The notes: a model not told the origin generated them from the letters alone. A DNA stretch of 64,000 nt from Arthrobacter silvisoli (GCF_003369445.1 NZ_QRCU01000037.1:1-64000); one strand, 5' to 3'. Counted from the first letter of the stretch, positions 9,120-18,259 are shown. Numbers and translations are program-made.

Positions 9120-9323
9120 ATGATTGAGCTCCCAGACAGTTACAAGACGTACCTCGACGGCCAGAGCGAGCGGGTGGTCCTGGCCATCCGACCGGTCCTG
9201 ATGCAATCGGCCGCGGACAAGCTCCACGGCGTCCGGATCTCCTACAACCCCGGACCGACAGGTCACCAGGCCCACCTCGACGAGAGCCTCCCGTACGGGA
9301 CGATCGTGGAGGACATCGACTGA
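9120..9323 (+). CDS. Small conserved-looking hypothetical protein
   Basis: A 67-aa soluble protein beginning [15 protein letters not shown], divergent from the moxR operon. I do not recognise a family. It has no membrane segment, no cysteines and an acidic end (GTIVEDID). The start is the ATG at 9120; the frame extends 18 codons upstream, but that part is low in coding character. No Shine-Dalgarno sequence precedes the ATG. TATCCT lies at 9108-9113, placed as a -10 box would be for a leaderless transcript beginning at the ATG. Codon use matches the neighbouring genes. Confidence 0.6.
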   Translation: MIELPDSYKTYLDGQSERVVLAIRPVLMQSAADKLHGVRISYNPGPTGHQAHLDESLPYGTIVEDID

Positions 9324-9343
9324 GCCGACAGCCTGCGCCGCGC

Positions 9344-10231
9344 TCAGCCCTTCATGGCGCCGGACATCGCGAAGGCCCGCCCTGAGCCGCGGGACACGAT
9401 CGTGTACAGCAGCAGGACCGGCAGCGAATAGAGGATCGAGAACGCGGCCAGCTCACCGTAGGCGATGGCGCCATGCTGGCCGAAAAAGCTGAAGATGGAC
9501 ACGGCCGCCGGCTGCTTGGACGGCGACAGCAGCAGGATGAACGGGACGAAGAAGTTCCCCCAGGCCTGGATGAACACGAAGATGAACACCACCCCCAGGC
9601 CCTGGCGCATCAGCGGAAGCACCACGGTGCGCAGCGCCACCAGGCCGGAAGCGCCGTCCACCCAGGCCGCCTCCTCCACCTCGAGCGGCACGGAGTCCAT
9701 GAAGTTCTTCGTCATCCAGATCGCCATGGGCAGCGTGGTGGTGGCCATGAAGAGGATGGTGGCCGGAACGGAATCCAGGAAGTTCAGCTGCACGAACAGG
9801 CCGTACACCGGAACCATGATGGCGGTGACCGGCAGCGAGGTGCCGAACAAGACCGAATACATGAAGGGTTTGGTGAAGCGCGAGGGGTGCCGGGACAGGG
9901 GGTACGCCGCGAGGACGGCCGCCAACAGGTTCACGACAGCCGTCCCGGCGGCGAGCAGGACGCTGTTGACCAGGGGCACGAAAAGCAGCCCGGGGGTCAG
10001 GACAGCCGCGAAGTTCGCCAACGACAGCTCCCGTGGAACCCGTGTGGCATGCCCCGCCCCGGCATCGAGGGACGCGAAGACCAACCACAGCAGCGGCAGC
10101 ACGAAAGCCACCCCGACCACGGCGAGCGCGGCGTTGGCGGTCCAACGGATCCGGCGCCGTCCGCGCAGGGCGGAGGCCGCCGTCGTCGTTCCCGTCCTTG
10201 CGGACAATCCGGCACCCAGCGGCGGGCTCAC
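9344..10231 (-). CDS. Carbohydrate ABC transporter permease (MalG type)
   Basis: A 295-aa inner-membrane permease with about six hydrophobic segments. The EAA signature is [20 protein letters not shown], typical of the MalG/CUT1 class of sugar importers. The start overlaps the upstream permease by 4 bp (ATGA), so the two are coupled and should form a heterodimeric channel. No ATP-binding subunit gene is near, so the pair probably uses a shared ATPase of the MsiK kind encoded elsewhere (inference). The substrate cannot be told from the sequence. Confidence 0.9.
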   Translation of the reverse strand: MSPPLGAGLSARTGTTTAASALRGRRRIRWTANAALAVVGVAFVLPLLWLVFASLDAGAGHATRVPRELSLANFAAVLTPGLLFVPLVNSVLLAAGTAVVNLLAAVLAAYPLSRHPSRFTKPFMYSVLFGTSLPVTAIMVPVYGLFVQLNFLDSVPATILFMATTTLPMAIWMTKNFMDSVPLEVEEAAWVDGASGLVALRTVVLPLMRQGLGVVFIFVFIQAWGNFFVPFILLLSPSKQPAAVSIFSFFGQHGAIAYGELAAFSILYSLPVLLLYTIVSRGSGRAFAMSGAMKG

Positions 10232-11142
10232 TGTTTCGCTTCCCGGAGCAGGCGGACATAGAAGACGCCAAAGACCATGCCGACCACAATCAGCACCGAC
10301 GCCACAGCCGTGCCGTAGCCGATGTCGCCGAACTTGAACGCCTCCTGGTAGGCGAGTACCGGCAGCGTGGTGCTCGCCCCGGCCGGGCCGCCGGCGGTCA
10401 TGACCCAGATAAGGGTAAACACCGCGAGCGTCTGGAGCGTGATGAGCATGAGGTTGCCGGCGATGCTGTTGCGGATCATGGGCAGCGTGATGAAGAACAG
10501 CCGCTGCCGCCCGCCCGCACCGTCCATGAGTGCCGCTTCCATGATGTCCGCGGGCACGTCGGCGAGCGCGGCACGGTAGACCAGCATCGAAAACGCGGTC
10601 CCGCGCCAGATGTTTGCGAGCACGACGGCGGCCATGGGGAACGCGTACAGCCAGTCGGCCCCGTGCACCCCGGCCAGGCCGAGCAACTGGTTGAGCGTGC
10701 CGTCCCGGCTGAAATACGCATAGGCGGCGAAGGCGGCGACGATCTCCGGCAGCACCCAGGCCGCGACGACGGTGACCCCCACCGCGCGGGACAGGGCCCG
10801 GTTTCCACGGGACATCAGCAGCGCCAGGGCCAGGCCAAGGATGTTCTGTCCCGCGATGGCCGAGGCCCCCACGAAAACGACCGTCAGCCAGAGCGCGAGC
10901 GGAAACCCCGGCTCGCCGAACATCCGGGCGTAGTTGTCCAGTCCGATCCAGGCGGGTTCACGTGCCGCCTTGCCGCTCAGGGCAACATCCGTGAAGGAGG
11001 CGTAGAACGACCATGCCACCGGTGCCAGCAGGAACAGGGCGAGCAGGAGCACCGAAGGAAGGACCGGAAGCAGCCGCAGGCGGCGCCGGATCCCACCTGC
11101 GCGCCGCACCTTCAAGGAAGGCTGCCCCTCAGGGGAAAGCAC
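10228..11142 (-). CDS. Carbohydrate ABC transporter permease (MalF type)
   Basis: A 304-aa permease with an N-terminal membrane helix (LPVLPSVLLLALFLLAPVAW) and five more hydrophobic segments. The EAA loop reads MEAALMDGAGGRQRLFFITL. It lies 3 bp after the substrate-binding lipoprotein gene and overlaps the MalG-type gene by 4 bp, so the three form one importer operon. The class is CUT1-like (oligosaccharides or glycosides). The substrate is unknown. Confidence 0.9.
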   Translation of the reverse strand: MLSPEGQPSLKVRRAGGIRRRLRLLPVLPSVLLLALFLLAPVAWSFYASFTDVALSGKAAREPAWIGLDNYARMFGEPGFPLALWLTVVFVGASAIAGQNILGLALALLMSRGNRALSRAVGVTVVAAWVLPEIVAAFAAYAYFSRDGTLNQLLGLAGVHGADWLYAFPMAAVVLANIWRGTAFSMLVYRAALADVPADIMEAALMDGAGGRQRLFFITLPMIRNSIAGNLMLITLQTLAVFTLIWVMTAGGPAGASTTLPVLAYQEAFKFGDIGYGTAVASVLIVVGMVFGVFYVRLLREAKQ

Positions 11143-11145
11143 GGA

Positions 11146-12570
11146 TCACTTCTCGATGACCTTGTCCCCGCCGACGATCCTCTTCACGGCCGCGTCATAG
11201 GATGCGGCCGCCTCGGCCGGGTCCTGCTTGCCGGTGATCACCGCTTCCGTGGCTTCCTGCACCGCGCTCGAGATGCGGGGGTAGTCCGCCGTTGCCGGAC
11301 GGAAGTGCGTGACACTTACCAGCGCGGAGACGTCCTTCACGAACGGGTTCGCAGCCTGGTAGCCCGGGTCCGCGGCCACATCGCTGCGGACAGCGATCTG
11401 GGAGTTGGCGACATCGAAGGAAAGGGCGTTCTTGCGGTTCAGGGCAGTGGAGAGGAACGTGAAGGCGAGGTCCGGGTTCTCCGTCTTCGCGCCGATGGCC
11501 AGGGTCCAGCCGCCGGACATGCTCACCCCGCCCGGCGCCCGCCCGTGCTGGGTGGGGAACATCGCCACGCCCATGTCCTTGGCGTAGCCGGGCCACTCAT
11601 AGGCGCCGCCCTTCTGCCAGAACGAGGGCGTGTAGGAGCCCTCCACGGTGGCGCCCATCCTGCCCTTCGGCAGCCACTCGCCGAACACCCGCTTCCAGAC
11701 GTTCGCGTCCAGTGCCTCGGCCGGCGTGACGGCGAGCTTCTCGTCGTAGAGGGTCTTCAGGAATTGCAGGGAATCGGTGAAGCCCTGGGAGCCCACCACC
11801 CACTTCTTTTCCTGCTCGTCGTAGAGCGTGCTGCCCGTGCCGTACAGGAGCTGGTAGAAGCCCTGCATCACGGTGCCTTCGCCCGTGGCTTTGCCGGCGT
11901 ACATGTTGAAGGGCACCAGCGTGGGGTCGGCGGCCTTCATCTTCCGGGCTGCCTCGAGGATGTCGTCCCAGGTCCTGGGTTGCCACGGCACGGCGATGCC
12001 GGCCTTCTGCAGGACAGTCTTGTTGTACCAGATGGCCCGGGTGTCGGTGCCCAGCGGAACGGCGTAGATGCCGCCGTCGTCCGCCCGCCCTGCCGCCTTG
12101 GCAGCGTCGGTGAAGCTGCCCCACTCAGCCCAGGACGCGAGGTAGCTGTCCAGTTTCAGCAGGTAGCCGGCGTCGACGTCGGAGCGGACCTTGAAGGTGT
12201 CCTCGTAGAAGACGTCGGGTGCGGTTTCGGCCGAGCGCTGGGACAGGGCGAGCTTGGTCCCGTAGTCGTCGTCGTTGGCCTGGATCGGCTCCAGCTCGAC
12301 GGTGACACCCTTGTTGGCGGCTTCGAATTCGGCCTTGGCCGCCTTGAGGACGTCGTCCAGGGCGGTGTAGGAATCGGTCTTCTGGTAGACCACCTTCAGG
12401 GTCTTCGTTTCCGGTCCCTGCGGTGCCGCCGGTGAACAGGCGGACAGGCCCAGCAGGGCGAAGGCCGCCAGCATGGCCGACCCCGCACGGAGTCCGGTTC
12501 GCTTGTCTTGGGTCTGCAGTGGCCGGGTCTTCCGGGCAGGGGTTCGATGATGCTGGGCTGGGGTGGTCAC
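11146..12570 (-). CDS. Extracellular sugar-binding lipoprotein of the ABC importer
   Basis: The substrate-binding component of the CUT1-type importer. The N-terminus has a basic stretch, a hydrophobic core and a lipobox (LLGLSACSPAA), so the mature protein should be a lipoprotein anchored by that cysteine. The remainder is a family-1 extracellular binding fold with a typical Trp-rich C-terminal half (GVSMSGGWTLAIGAKTENPD). The start is uncertain: the GTG at 12570 has GGAG close upstream and gives about 474 aa, while an ATG at 12624 gives 492 aa without a clear ribosome site. The ROK regulator gene lies just upstream in the same orientation. Confidence 0.88.
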   Translation of the reverse strand: MTTPAQHHRTPARKTRPLQTQDKRTGLRAGSAMLAAFALLGLSACSPAAPQGPETKTLKVVYQKTDSYTALDDVLKAAKAEFEAANKGVTVELEPIQANDDDYGTKLALSQRSAETAPDVFYEDTFKVRSDVDAGYLLKLDSYLASWAEWGSFTDAAKAAGRADDGGIYAVPLGTDTRAIWYNKTVLQKAGIAVPWQPRTWDDILEAARKMKAADPTLVPFNMYAGKATGEGTVMQGFYQLLYGTGSTLYDEQEKKWVVGSQGFTDSLQFLKTLYDEKLAVTPAEALDANVWKRVFGEWLPKGRMGATVEGSYTPSFWQKGGAYEWPGYAKDMGVAMFPTQHGRAPGGVSMSGGWTLAIGAKTENPDLAFTFLSTALNRKNALSFDVANSQIAVRSDVAADPGYQAANPFVKDVSALVSVTHFRPATADYPRISSAVQEATEAVITGKQDPAEAAASYDAAVKRIVGGDKVIEK

Positions 12571-12687
12571 GGCGCTCCGATCGTCATGCGGCTGCAGCCC
12601 CCACACTCCAGTCGGCCCAGCCATGTCCGGTATTCACATATCCTTCAAACTTCCCGTGGCTCAAGAGCCGTCCGGCGGGTGCCGGTT

Positions 12688-13938
12688 TCAGCCCTCCAGC
12701 AGCAGCCGCTGCGCGCGGGGAGCCAACGTGTGTTCAAGGACGAGGCACGCGGCACCGATGGCTCCGACGTCTTCGCCCACGCCCGTTCCCACGACCTCGA
12801 TCCCGTGAATACTGTTGGCCGCGCTGTTGGAGGCGAGCAGCGGCGGCACGCGGTCGAGGTAGCGGGATGCCAGGCGGCCCCAGAAGGGTCCGCCGAACAC
12901 CACGCGCTCGACGTCCAGCGTGTTCGTCACGACGGCGACCGCCCGGGAAACCAGCACCGCGGACCTGTCGATGATCGCCAGCGCGCGCTCGTCCCCGGCG
13001 TCGGCGGCGTCGCACAGGCGGGCAAAGCTTTCTTGGACCTCCGGACCGTCGCTGCCCTGCCGGCCGCCCTCGATCACGCCCTGTTCCTCTGCCTCGGTCA
13101 CCAGGACCTGGGGGATGGCCGAGGACTTCACGCAGCCATTGAGCCCGCAGTCGCACGCGGGTCCGCCCGGGTCTACGATGATGTGGCCGATTTCGCCGGC
13201 GTTGCCCGAGGTCCCCCGGACCACTTCGTCGTTCATCACGATCCCGCAGCCGATGCCGGTGCCCATGTACATGAAGATGAAGCTGCCGGTTCCGCTGGCA
13301 CCGCCGGCCCAGGTCTCGGCGACAGCAGCGCTGGTGACATCCTTGTCCACCAAGGTCTCCAAGCCGGTGGCTTCGGCGAGCGCGTCGCGCAGGTGAACCC
13401 GGTGCCAGCCGTTGAGCAACGGAGGATCGACCACGGCCCCTTCGTCGAGGTCGATCGGGCCGGGCGCCGCGACACCGAGTCCGGCGATTTTGCCCGGGTC
13501 AACGGCGGATTCCTTGATGAGGGCCTTGATCTCATCGGCGATGGCGGCGATGACCACGGGCGGCGCACCGGCAGGGGTGGCGATCCGCGAATGCTTGACA
13601 ACGTCGCCTACCAGGTCGAGCACCACGAAGGTGATGACGGCGGGGTCCAGGTGGACCCCCACGGCGTACATGCCCCTGGGGTTGAGGCGCAGGATGGTCC
13701 GCGGCTTTCCCGGTCCGCTGCCCTCCTTGCCGGCTTCGACAATCAGGTTCTGGTCCAGCAGGCGGCGGGAGATGTTCGAAATGGTCTGCGGTGAGAGGCC
13801 GACGATCTGCGCAAGCTCCACCCGGCTCAGCCCGCCCGTGGAACGCCTGATCGCATCCAGAATGACCGTGAGGTTGAAGTCACCCATGCGTGGCAGATTC
13901 GTTCCGCGCCTCGGGGTGGGCTGGCGGATCTCAGTCAA
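12688..13938 (-). CDS. ROK-family transcriptional regulator
   Basis: A 416-aa repressor with an N-terminal winged helix (LSRVELAQIVGLSPQTISNI, about residues 37-56) and a ROK sugar-kinase-like domain. The zinc motif CDCGLNGC is present. The start is TTG, preceded by AGGGGA. It lies directly upstream of the sugar importer in the same orientation with a 117-bp gap, so it most likely senses the sugar or its phosphate and controls the importer. NagC/XylR-type regulators commonly sit beside CUT1 transporters. No sugar-processing enzyme is encoded nearby to reveal the ligand. Confidence 0.9.
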   Translation of the reverse strand: MTEIRQPTPRRGTNLPRMGDFNLTVILDAIRRSTGGLSRVELAQIVGLSPQTISNISRRLLDQNLIVEAGKEGSGPGKPRTILRLNPRGMYAVGVHLDPAVITFVVLDLVGDVVKHSRIATPAGAPPVVIAAIADEIKALIKESAVDPGKIAGLGVAAPGPIDLDEGAVVDPPLLNGWHRVHLRDALAEATGLETLVDKDVTSAAVAETWAGGASGTGSFIFMYMGTGIGCGIVMNDEVVRGTSGNAGEIGHIIVDPGGPACDCGLNGCVKSSAIPQVLVTEAEEQGVIEGGRQGSDGPEVQESFARLCDAADAGDERALAIIDRSAVLVSRAVAVVTNTLDVERVVFGGPFWGRLASRYLDRVPPLLASNSAANSIHGIEVVGTGVGEDVGAIGAACLVLEHTLAPRAQRLLLEG

Positions 13939-14062
13939 GGATTTCCCCTAAAATCATTCGGATGCGGTACTTGCATCTGCATCGTACGTCACCCGCGCTC
14001 CCGCCGGTATGCTCACACGCGGGTCCCCGCGAAGCCGCCCGACGGGAAGTGCAGAGGGCTTC

Positions 14063-14965
14063 ATGGCGCTGATGCCGGGGGCCGACGTCGAAATCACCGC
14101 CGGCCTTGTCCGCCGCCTGCTCGGCGCGCAACTGCCTTCCCTCGCCGGGGAACCCCTGAAGCTTGTGGCGAACGGCTGGGACAACGCCGTCTACCGGCTG
14201 GGCAGCGCAAGCGCTGTGAGATTGCCCCGCCGCGAGGCCGCAGCGCACCTGCTGGTCCACGAGCAGCGCTGGCTTCCCGGTTACGCCCGCCGCTCCCCGG
14301 TGCCCGTGCCGGCGCCAGTATTCGCCGGGCGGCCCGCCGCCGGATACCCATGGCACTGGAGCGTAGTTCCCTGGTTCGACGGCGTCCCGGCCACCCGCAT
14401 GCCGGCGGCGGAACGGGGCCATGCCGCGGAGGAACTGGCGGCGTTCCTCTCGGCCATCCATGTACGGGCCCCGGCCGATGCGCCGGTCAATCCCGTGCGC
14501 GGCGTCCCCTTGGCGGCACGCTCGGCGGCGGTCCTGGAACGGCTGGCGGACACGTCACGGTACCCGGAGGCCGGGCGGCTCCGGACCCTCTGGACACAGG
14601 CCCTGACCGCACCGCCGCATGCCGGGCCACCGCTGTGGTTCCACGGCGACCTGCACCCGGCCAACATTCTGTTCCGCGACGCCCGGAGCCGGCCTTCAGG
14701 GCTCGCCGCCGTGATCGACTTCGGCGACCTCGGCGCCGGGGATCCCGCCGTCGACCTGGCAGTTGCCTGGTTGATGTTCGACGACGCCGGCCGGCAGCGT
14801 TTCATGGCCGCCTGCGGTGCCGCCCGGGCTGAGTGGGAGCGCGCCAAAGGGTGGGCCTTGGTCCTTGCGACGGCGATGCTCAGCAACTCCGACGACAACC
14901 CCGACATGCTCGAAACCGGACGCTTCGGCCTGCGGCAGCTGCTTGGCGGCGAACCCGGGACCTGA
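14063..14965 (+). CDS. Aminoglycoside phosphotransferase (APH)-fold kinase
   Basis: A 300-aa protein with the APH/choline-kinase fold. The catalytic loop is HGDLHPANILF (His194, Asp196, Asn201) and the metal-binding segment is VIDFGDLGAGDP (Asp219). The start is the ATG at 14063 with AGAGGG just upstream; the frame is open 18 codons further. Chromosomal APH-fold proteins in actinobacteria often phosphorylate small metabolites or have unknown substrates, so antibiotic resistance should not be assumed. It is divergent from the ROK gene and convergent with the methyltransferase gene, so it looks monocistronic. Confidence 0.8.
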   Translation: MALMPGADVEITAGLVRRLLGAQLPSLAGEPLKLVANGWDNAVYRLGSASAVRLPRREAAAHLLVHEQRWLPGYARRSPVPVPAPVFAGRPAAGYPWHWSVVPWFDGVPATRMPAAERGHAAEELAAFLSAIHVRAPADAPVNPVRGVPLAARSAAVLERLADTSRYPEAGRLRTLWTQALTAPPHAGPPLWFHGDLHPANILFRDARSRPSGLAAVIDFGDLGAGDPAVDLAVAWLMFDDAGRQRFMAACGAARAEWERAKGWALVLATAMLSNSDDNPDMLETGRFGLRQLLGGEPGT

Positions 14966-14987
14966 CCCCGGTGTCACCCAGTGCCCC

Positions 14988-16133
14988 TCAGGCCTTGACG
15001 CTGCGGGTGACGGTGAACTTCGGGTTCCGGCCGACCTCTTCCGTGGCCCCTACCAGCCGTTCGAGGGCCGGGCGGTACTGGAGGTGGCTGTTGTACACCG
15101 TCCACAGCTCGCCCCCCGGTGCCAGGACCCGTGCCGCGGCCTCGAACATCTTCAGTGCCGCTCCGGCGTGGACGCTCGCTCCGAGGTGGAAGGGCGGGTT
15201 GAGCAGGATGAGGTCCGCGCTGCCCGCTTCGAATCCTGACATGGCGTCGTCGTGCACGACGGCGATACGGTCACCCAAGCCGTTGGCCGCGGCCGTGGCT
15301 GCGGCGGAGGCGACGGCGGCCGCGGACTGGTCGGTGGCGGTGACCCTCGCGTCGGGGTGGCTGCGCGCATACATGGTGGCGAGGATGCCGGTGCCGCAGC
15401 CGAGGTCAACGGCGTGGCCGGCGTCTGGCATGCGGTCGAGGAAGGACAACAGGAAGCGGGTCCCGATGTCCAGCTTCCCGCCGGAAAAGGCGGCGCCGTG
15501 GGCGGCCACCGTGATGCCGAGCTCAGGTACCTGTTCGAGGGCTGGAAAGCGGGCCGCGCCTGCCGGCCGTTTGGGGCCGCGGGCCACCAGTACGCGGGAC
15601 TTCCGCCGGGCGAGCTGGGGCTGGACGGTGTCGAAGTAGCGTTCCAAGACGCCGTTCATCCCCAAGGACATGTGCTTGACCCTGCCGCCGGCCAGCAGGA
15701 CCGTGTCTTCGGGTGCATGGCGCACAACGGCGTCGGCGATTTCCTCCAGTTCCGCCAGCGAACGCGGCAGCTGGAGCAGGACCAGTCCCGCGCCGTCGAA
15801 CAATTCCGGAACGTACAGCCCGGGTCCCGGCGGGCAGGATTCGAAACGCCCCTCGTAGCCGGCCGCGGCGGCGTTGCGTTCCAGGGCACTGCGCCCGGAA
15901 TGGAGGTCCTGGGCCACGCGGATCCCGCCGATGTCCAGGGCGGCCAGGGCGCCAAGCGTCAGGGCGCCGTAGCGGTCGCCGACGACGGCGACCCGCGTTC
16001 CCGGGCGCAGGTGTTCCTCCGCGGTTTCCAGGAGCAGCCTGTCGCTCGCGTCATGGGCGAAGAGGTTCGGGGCTTCGATATCCGGGAACCGCCTGAGCCC
16101 GGCGAGAACCCTGTCCAGTTCCACGTCCTGCAT
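14988..16133 (-). CDS. RlmG/RsmC-like rRNA guanine-N2 methyltransferase
   Basis: A 381-aa class I SAM-dependent methyltransferase with two tandem domains. The C-terminal half has the SAM-binding motif VDLGCGTGILA near residue 245 and the catalytic NPPFH near residue 313, characteristic of RsmC/RlmG enzymes that modify guanine N2 in rRNA. The N-terminal half looks like the degenerate, catalytically inactive copy usual in this family. Which rRNA position it modifies cannot be decided here. It lies downstream of tRNA-Ala and a strong terminator hairpin. Confidence 0.8.
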   Translation of the reverse strand: MQDVELDRVLAGLRRFPDIEAPNLFAHDASDRLLLETAEEHLRPGTRVAVVGDRYGALTLGALAALDIGGIRVAQDLHSGRSALERNAAAAGYEGRFESCPPGPGLYVPELFDGAGLVLLQLPRSLAELEEIADAVVRHAPEDTVLLAGGRVKHMSLGMNGVLERYFDTVQPQLARRKSRVLVARGPKRPAGAARFPALEQVPELGITVAAHGAAFSGGKLDIGTRFLLSFLDRMPDAGHAVDLGCGTGILATMYARSHPDARVTATDQSAAAVASAAATAAANGLGDRIAVVHDDAMSGFEAGSADLILLNPPFHLGASVHAGAALKMFEAAARVLAPGGELWTVYNSHLQYRPALERLVGATEEVGRNPKFTVTRSVKA

Positions 16134-16161
16134 CGGCTCGATCCGCCTTCCCTCGGAGACA

Positions 16162-16198
16162 AAGAAACACCCCGCCCAACCGGGCGGGGTGTTTCTTC
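16162..16198. terminator. Bidirectional hairpin terminator after tRNA-Ala
   Basis: A 16-bp perfect stem (AAGAAACACCCCGCCC with GGGCGGGGTGTTTCTT) lies between the tRNA-Ala gene and the rRNA methyltransferase gene. It should end the tRNA transcript on the minus strand. Confidence 0.8.
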
Positions 16199-16203
16199 TT
16201 CGG

Positions 16204-16276
16204 TGGAGCTGAGGGGACTCGAACCCCTGACCCCCTGCATGCCATGCAGGTGCGCTACCAGCTGCGCCACAGCCCC
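16204..16276 (-). tRNA. tRNA-Ala (anticodon GGC)
   Basis: A 73-nt cloverleaf with acceptor arm GGGGCTG pairing with CAGCTCC, the G3-U70 pair that defines alanine tRNA, anticodon loop ATGGCAT (anticodon GGC, reads GCC) and T-loop GGTTCGAGTCC. The CCA end is not encoded. A second tRNA-Ala(GGC) lies at 27628. Confidence 0.97.
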
Positions 16277-16559
16277 GGAAATCACCAGGCAGGAACTTTC
16301 CCGTTCCCGCCGAAGCAACTCGTCAATACTAAACCACATCGGTGTGAGATGGAAATCGGCACCTGACAGGCCTCGCGACGGCTTTTGCGGGCGGCTTAAG
16401 CAGATAAGGTGCGGTCGACGAATCGGCCGCACCTCCCCCCATTTCTGCTATCAGGCCCGGTTCGCAAAACGAGACTGGCCTGCTTCCCAGTGTAGGGTCA
16501 TAATCAGTGTTAAACAAACCATTCATCCTGTTTCGGTGCGGGCCACCCCTCCGGGCGGA
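16277..16559. other. Non-coding gap between tRNA-Ala and the signalling cassette
   Basis: No gene is seen in these 283 bases. The 40 bases next to the tRNA should hold its promoter and leader. They include GCCGAAGCAACTC, also found upstream of the other tRNA-Ala. An inverted repeat AGGTGCGG...CCGCACCT (16407-16434) is nested inside AGCAGA...TCTGCT and may end transcription of the epimerase gene. Confidence 0.5.
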
Positions 16560-17507
16560 TCATGACCGGAACATCCCCGCGACAGGCTCGGCGCCGGGAA
16601 CCACGCCGCTTATCCGCCACAGCTGTTCGGAAGGGTAGAAATGATCCACCGTGACAAGGTCGATCTGATGCCTGCTGAACCCCGCATCCAGCACGGACTC
16701 CCACACCTCCGGAGCATCGCCCAGAAGGGGCGGCACCGGACGCCCGGACGCCCGGCACAGCTCCTCCACCAGGACCGAAACTGGAACCGGCGCGGGATAG
16801 GCGGCATAGAAGGCCCGCCCCGGCTGCGGATCCGCGAGCGCCAGCCCGGCCACGAGCTCCCCCAGGCTGCCGGCGTCGATCACCGACAAGCGGGCAGCAC
16901 CGTTCCCGGGCCACCCGCCGGCCGCGTCGATGATGCGCAGCAGGCCGGGCGCCGCCCAGCGGTCACCTTCGCCGAACACGAGGTTGGGACGCACGACTTC
17001 GCCGCCGTAGTCCAGGACCATGCGCTCGGCCGCCGCGCGCGCGGCACTGGCCGCCGAGGCCGGCCTGCGGGGATACGGTCCGCCGCCCCGGTGCGGGCCC
17101 ATGCCGTGGACACTGGCGGTGCTGAGGTAGATAAGGCGTGGATTGCCGGAGTGCTGGCATTGTTCGATGATGTTCCGGGTGCCGGCCTCGTTGACCTCGC
17201 GGGCCAGCGCCGGGTCGGAGCCGACGTACGAGACGGCGTGGACCACGACGCCCGGATCCTCCAGATCCCGCAGGAAAGGCAGGAAGGCGCCCGGCACCGT
17301 GACGCCGGCCGCGGTGAGCTCCGCCACCGTGCTGGTAGCGTGGTGTCCCTGCGGCCCGGCGGGGCCATCGGGATTCCGCGTGCCGGGGTTCCGGGAGGGC
17401 GCGGTCACCCGGGCCTTCCCGGCCAACGACGCAGCGATGCGGCGGCCGATGAAGCCCGACGAGCCCAGCACCACCACCCCGGGGAGTGCGCCGGCACCGG
17501 CTGTCAT
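16560..17507 (-). CDS. NAD-dependent epimerase/reductase-like protein beside the AfsA/TetR pair
   Basis: A 315-aa extended short-chain dehydrogenase-like protein with the dinucleotide motif GSSGFIG (residues 15-21). The usual catalytic YxxxK is not visible after LSTASVHG; that stretch reads RPASAASAARAAAERM, so the active site differs from classical epimerases or the protein has a changed role. It is divergent from the TetR gene with an 80-bp gap. In Streptomyces, epimerase/dehydratase-like genes often accompany afsA homologues and are believed to help finish butyrolactone or butenolide signals. By context this is the probable signal-tailoring enzyme, but this is inference. Confidence 0.7.
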   Translation of the reverse strand: MTAGAGALPGVVVLGSSGFIGRRIAASLAGKARVTAPSRNPGTRNPDGPAGPQGHHATSTVAELTAAGVTVPGAFLPFLRDLEDPGVVVHAVSYVGSDPALAREVNEAGTRNIIEQCQHSGNPRLIYLSTASVHGMGPHRGGGPYPRRPASAASAARAAAERMVLDYGGEVVRPNLVFGEGDRWAAPGLLRIIDAAGGWPGNGAARLSVIDAGSLGELVAGLALADPQPGRAFYAAYPAPVPVSVLVEELCRASGRPVPPLLGDAPEVWESVLDAGFSRHQIDLVTVDHFYPSEQLWRISGVVPGAEPVAGMFRS

Positions 17508-17587
17508 GTTCCCCGGGCTCCGGCAATCGATGGAATCATGAACCCAAGTATCCCGGATGGAGAACCGGAGAGGTCCTGACGCTGACT

Positions 17588-18202
17588 ATGCAACAACGAG
17601 CCAAAGCCACCCGAACGGCCGTGATCGAGGGAGCCGCTTCCATCTTCGAGGAAGTCGGCTACGGAAATGCGAGCCTGAGCGACGTCACCAAGCGCGCCAA
17701 CGTCACCAAGGGCGCGCTCTACTTCCATTTCAAGTCCAAGGAAGACCTCGCCCTTGCAGTCATCGCCGAGCAGCACAACATCGTGCGGATCGCCGGCGAG
17801 AAGATCGCGTCCGCCGGGCTTCCCGCCCTGGAAACCATGATCACGATGTGCAAGACCTTCGGGCAGCAACTGCTCGACGAGCCCGTCGTCCGTGCCGGCA
17901 TCCGCCTGACCTTCGAGGCCTCGGCATTCAACGGGGATGTCAAGGGCCCCTACCAGGACTGGATGGCCACGATGGAGTTCCTCACACAACAGGCCCAGCG
18001 GGAAGGGGACATCAGGGAGGATCTGGACGCCAGCGACTTCGCCCACTACCTGGTGGCCTCGTTCACGGGAAGCCAGATGGTGTCCAACGTGATGACAGGC
18101 CGAAAGGATGTCCTGAAGCGGATCGATGACATGTGGGACTTCATGATGCCCGCGATCGCCCCCCACCACCCGGCTTCCCACCACGGCGAGCAGCGCCGCT
18201 GA
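17588..18202 (+). CDS. TetR-family regulator, ArpA/ScbR-like signal receptor
   Basis: A 204-aa TetR protein. The N-terminal helix-turn-helix spans about residues 28-49 (SLSDVTKRANVTKGALYFHF), a sequence typical of the gamma-butyrolactone receptor branch (ArpA, ScbR). The C-terminal ligand domain includes EASAFNGDVKGPYQDWM. The chosen ATG at 17588 follows GGAGAGG by 14 bases, slightly long; no other ATG or GTG in frame is nearer. It is divergent from the epimerase-like gene and convergent with the afsA-like gene 57 bp downstream. It probably represses these genes and releases DNA on binding the signal made by the AfsA-like enzyme. Confidence 0.82.
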   Translation: MQQRAKATRTAVIEGAASIFEEVGYGNASLSDVTKRANVTKGALYFHFKSKEDLALAVIAEQHNIVRIAGEKIASAGLPALETMITMCKTFGQQLLDEPVVRAGIRLTFEASAFNGDVKGPYQDWMATMEFLTQQAQREGDIREDLDASDFAHYLVASFTGSQMVSNVMTGRKDVLKRIDDMWDFMMPAIAPHHPASHHGEQRR

Positions 18203-18259
18203 ACCTGGCGACCCGGGGCCAAACCCGGATAGCCCGGGCCGGCTCAGTTCCGGGCCGGC

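Noticed and set aside
10033-12435. An 800-codon plus-strand frame opposite the ABC importer.
   Set aside because: It is antisense to three well-supported transporter genes and its product has no recognisable domain.
14063-14965. Antibiotic resistance gene (aminoglycoside phosphotransferase).
   Set aside because: Only the fold is shown. Chromosomal APH-fold proteins often have other substrates and no mobile element is near.
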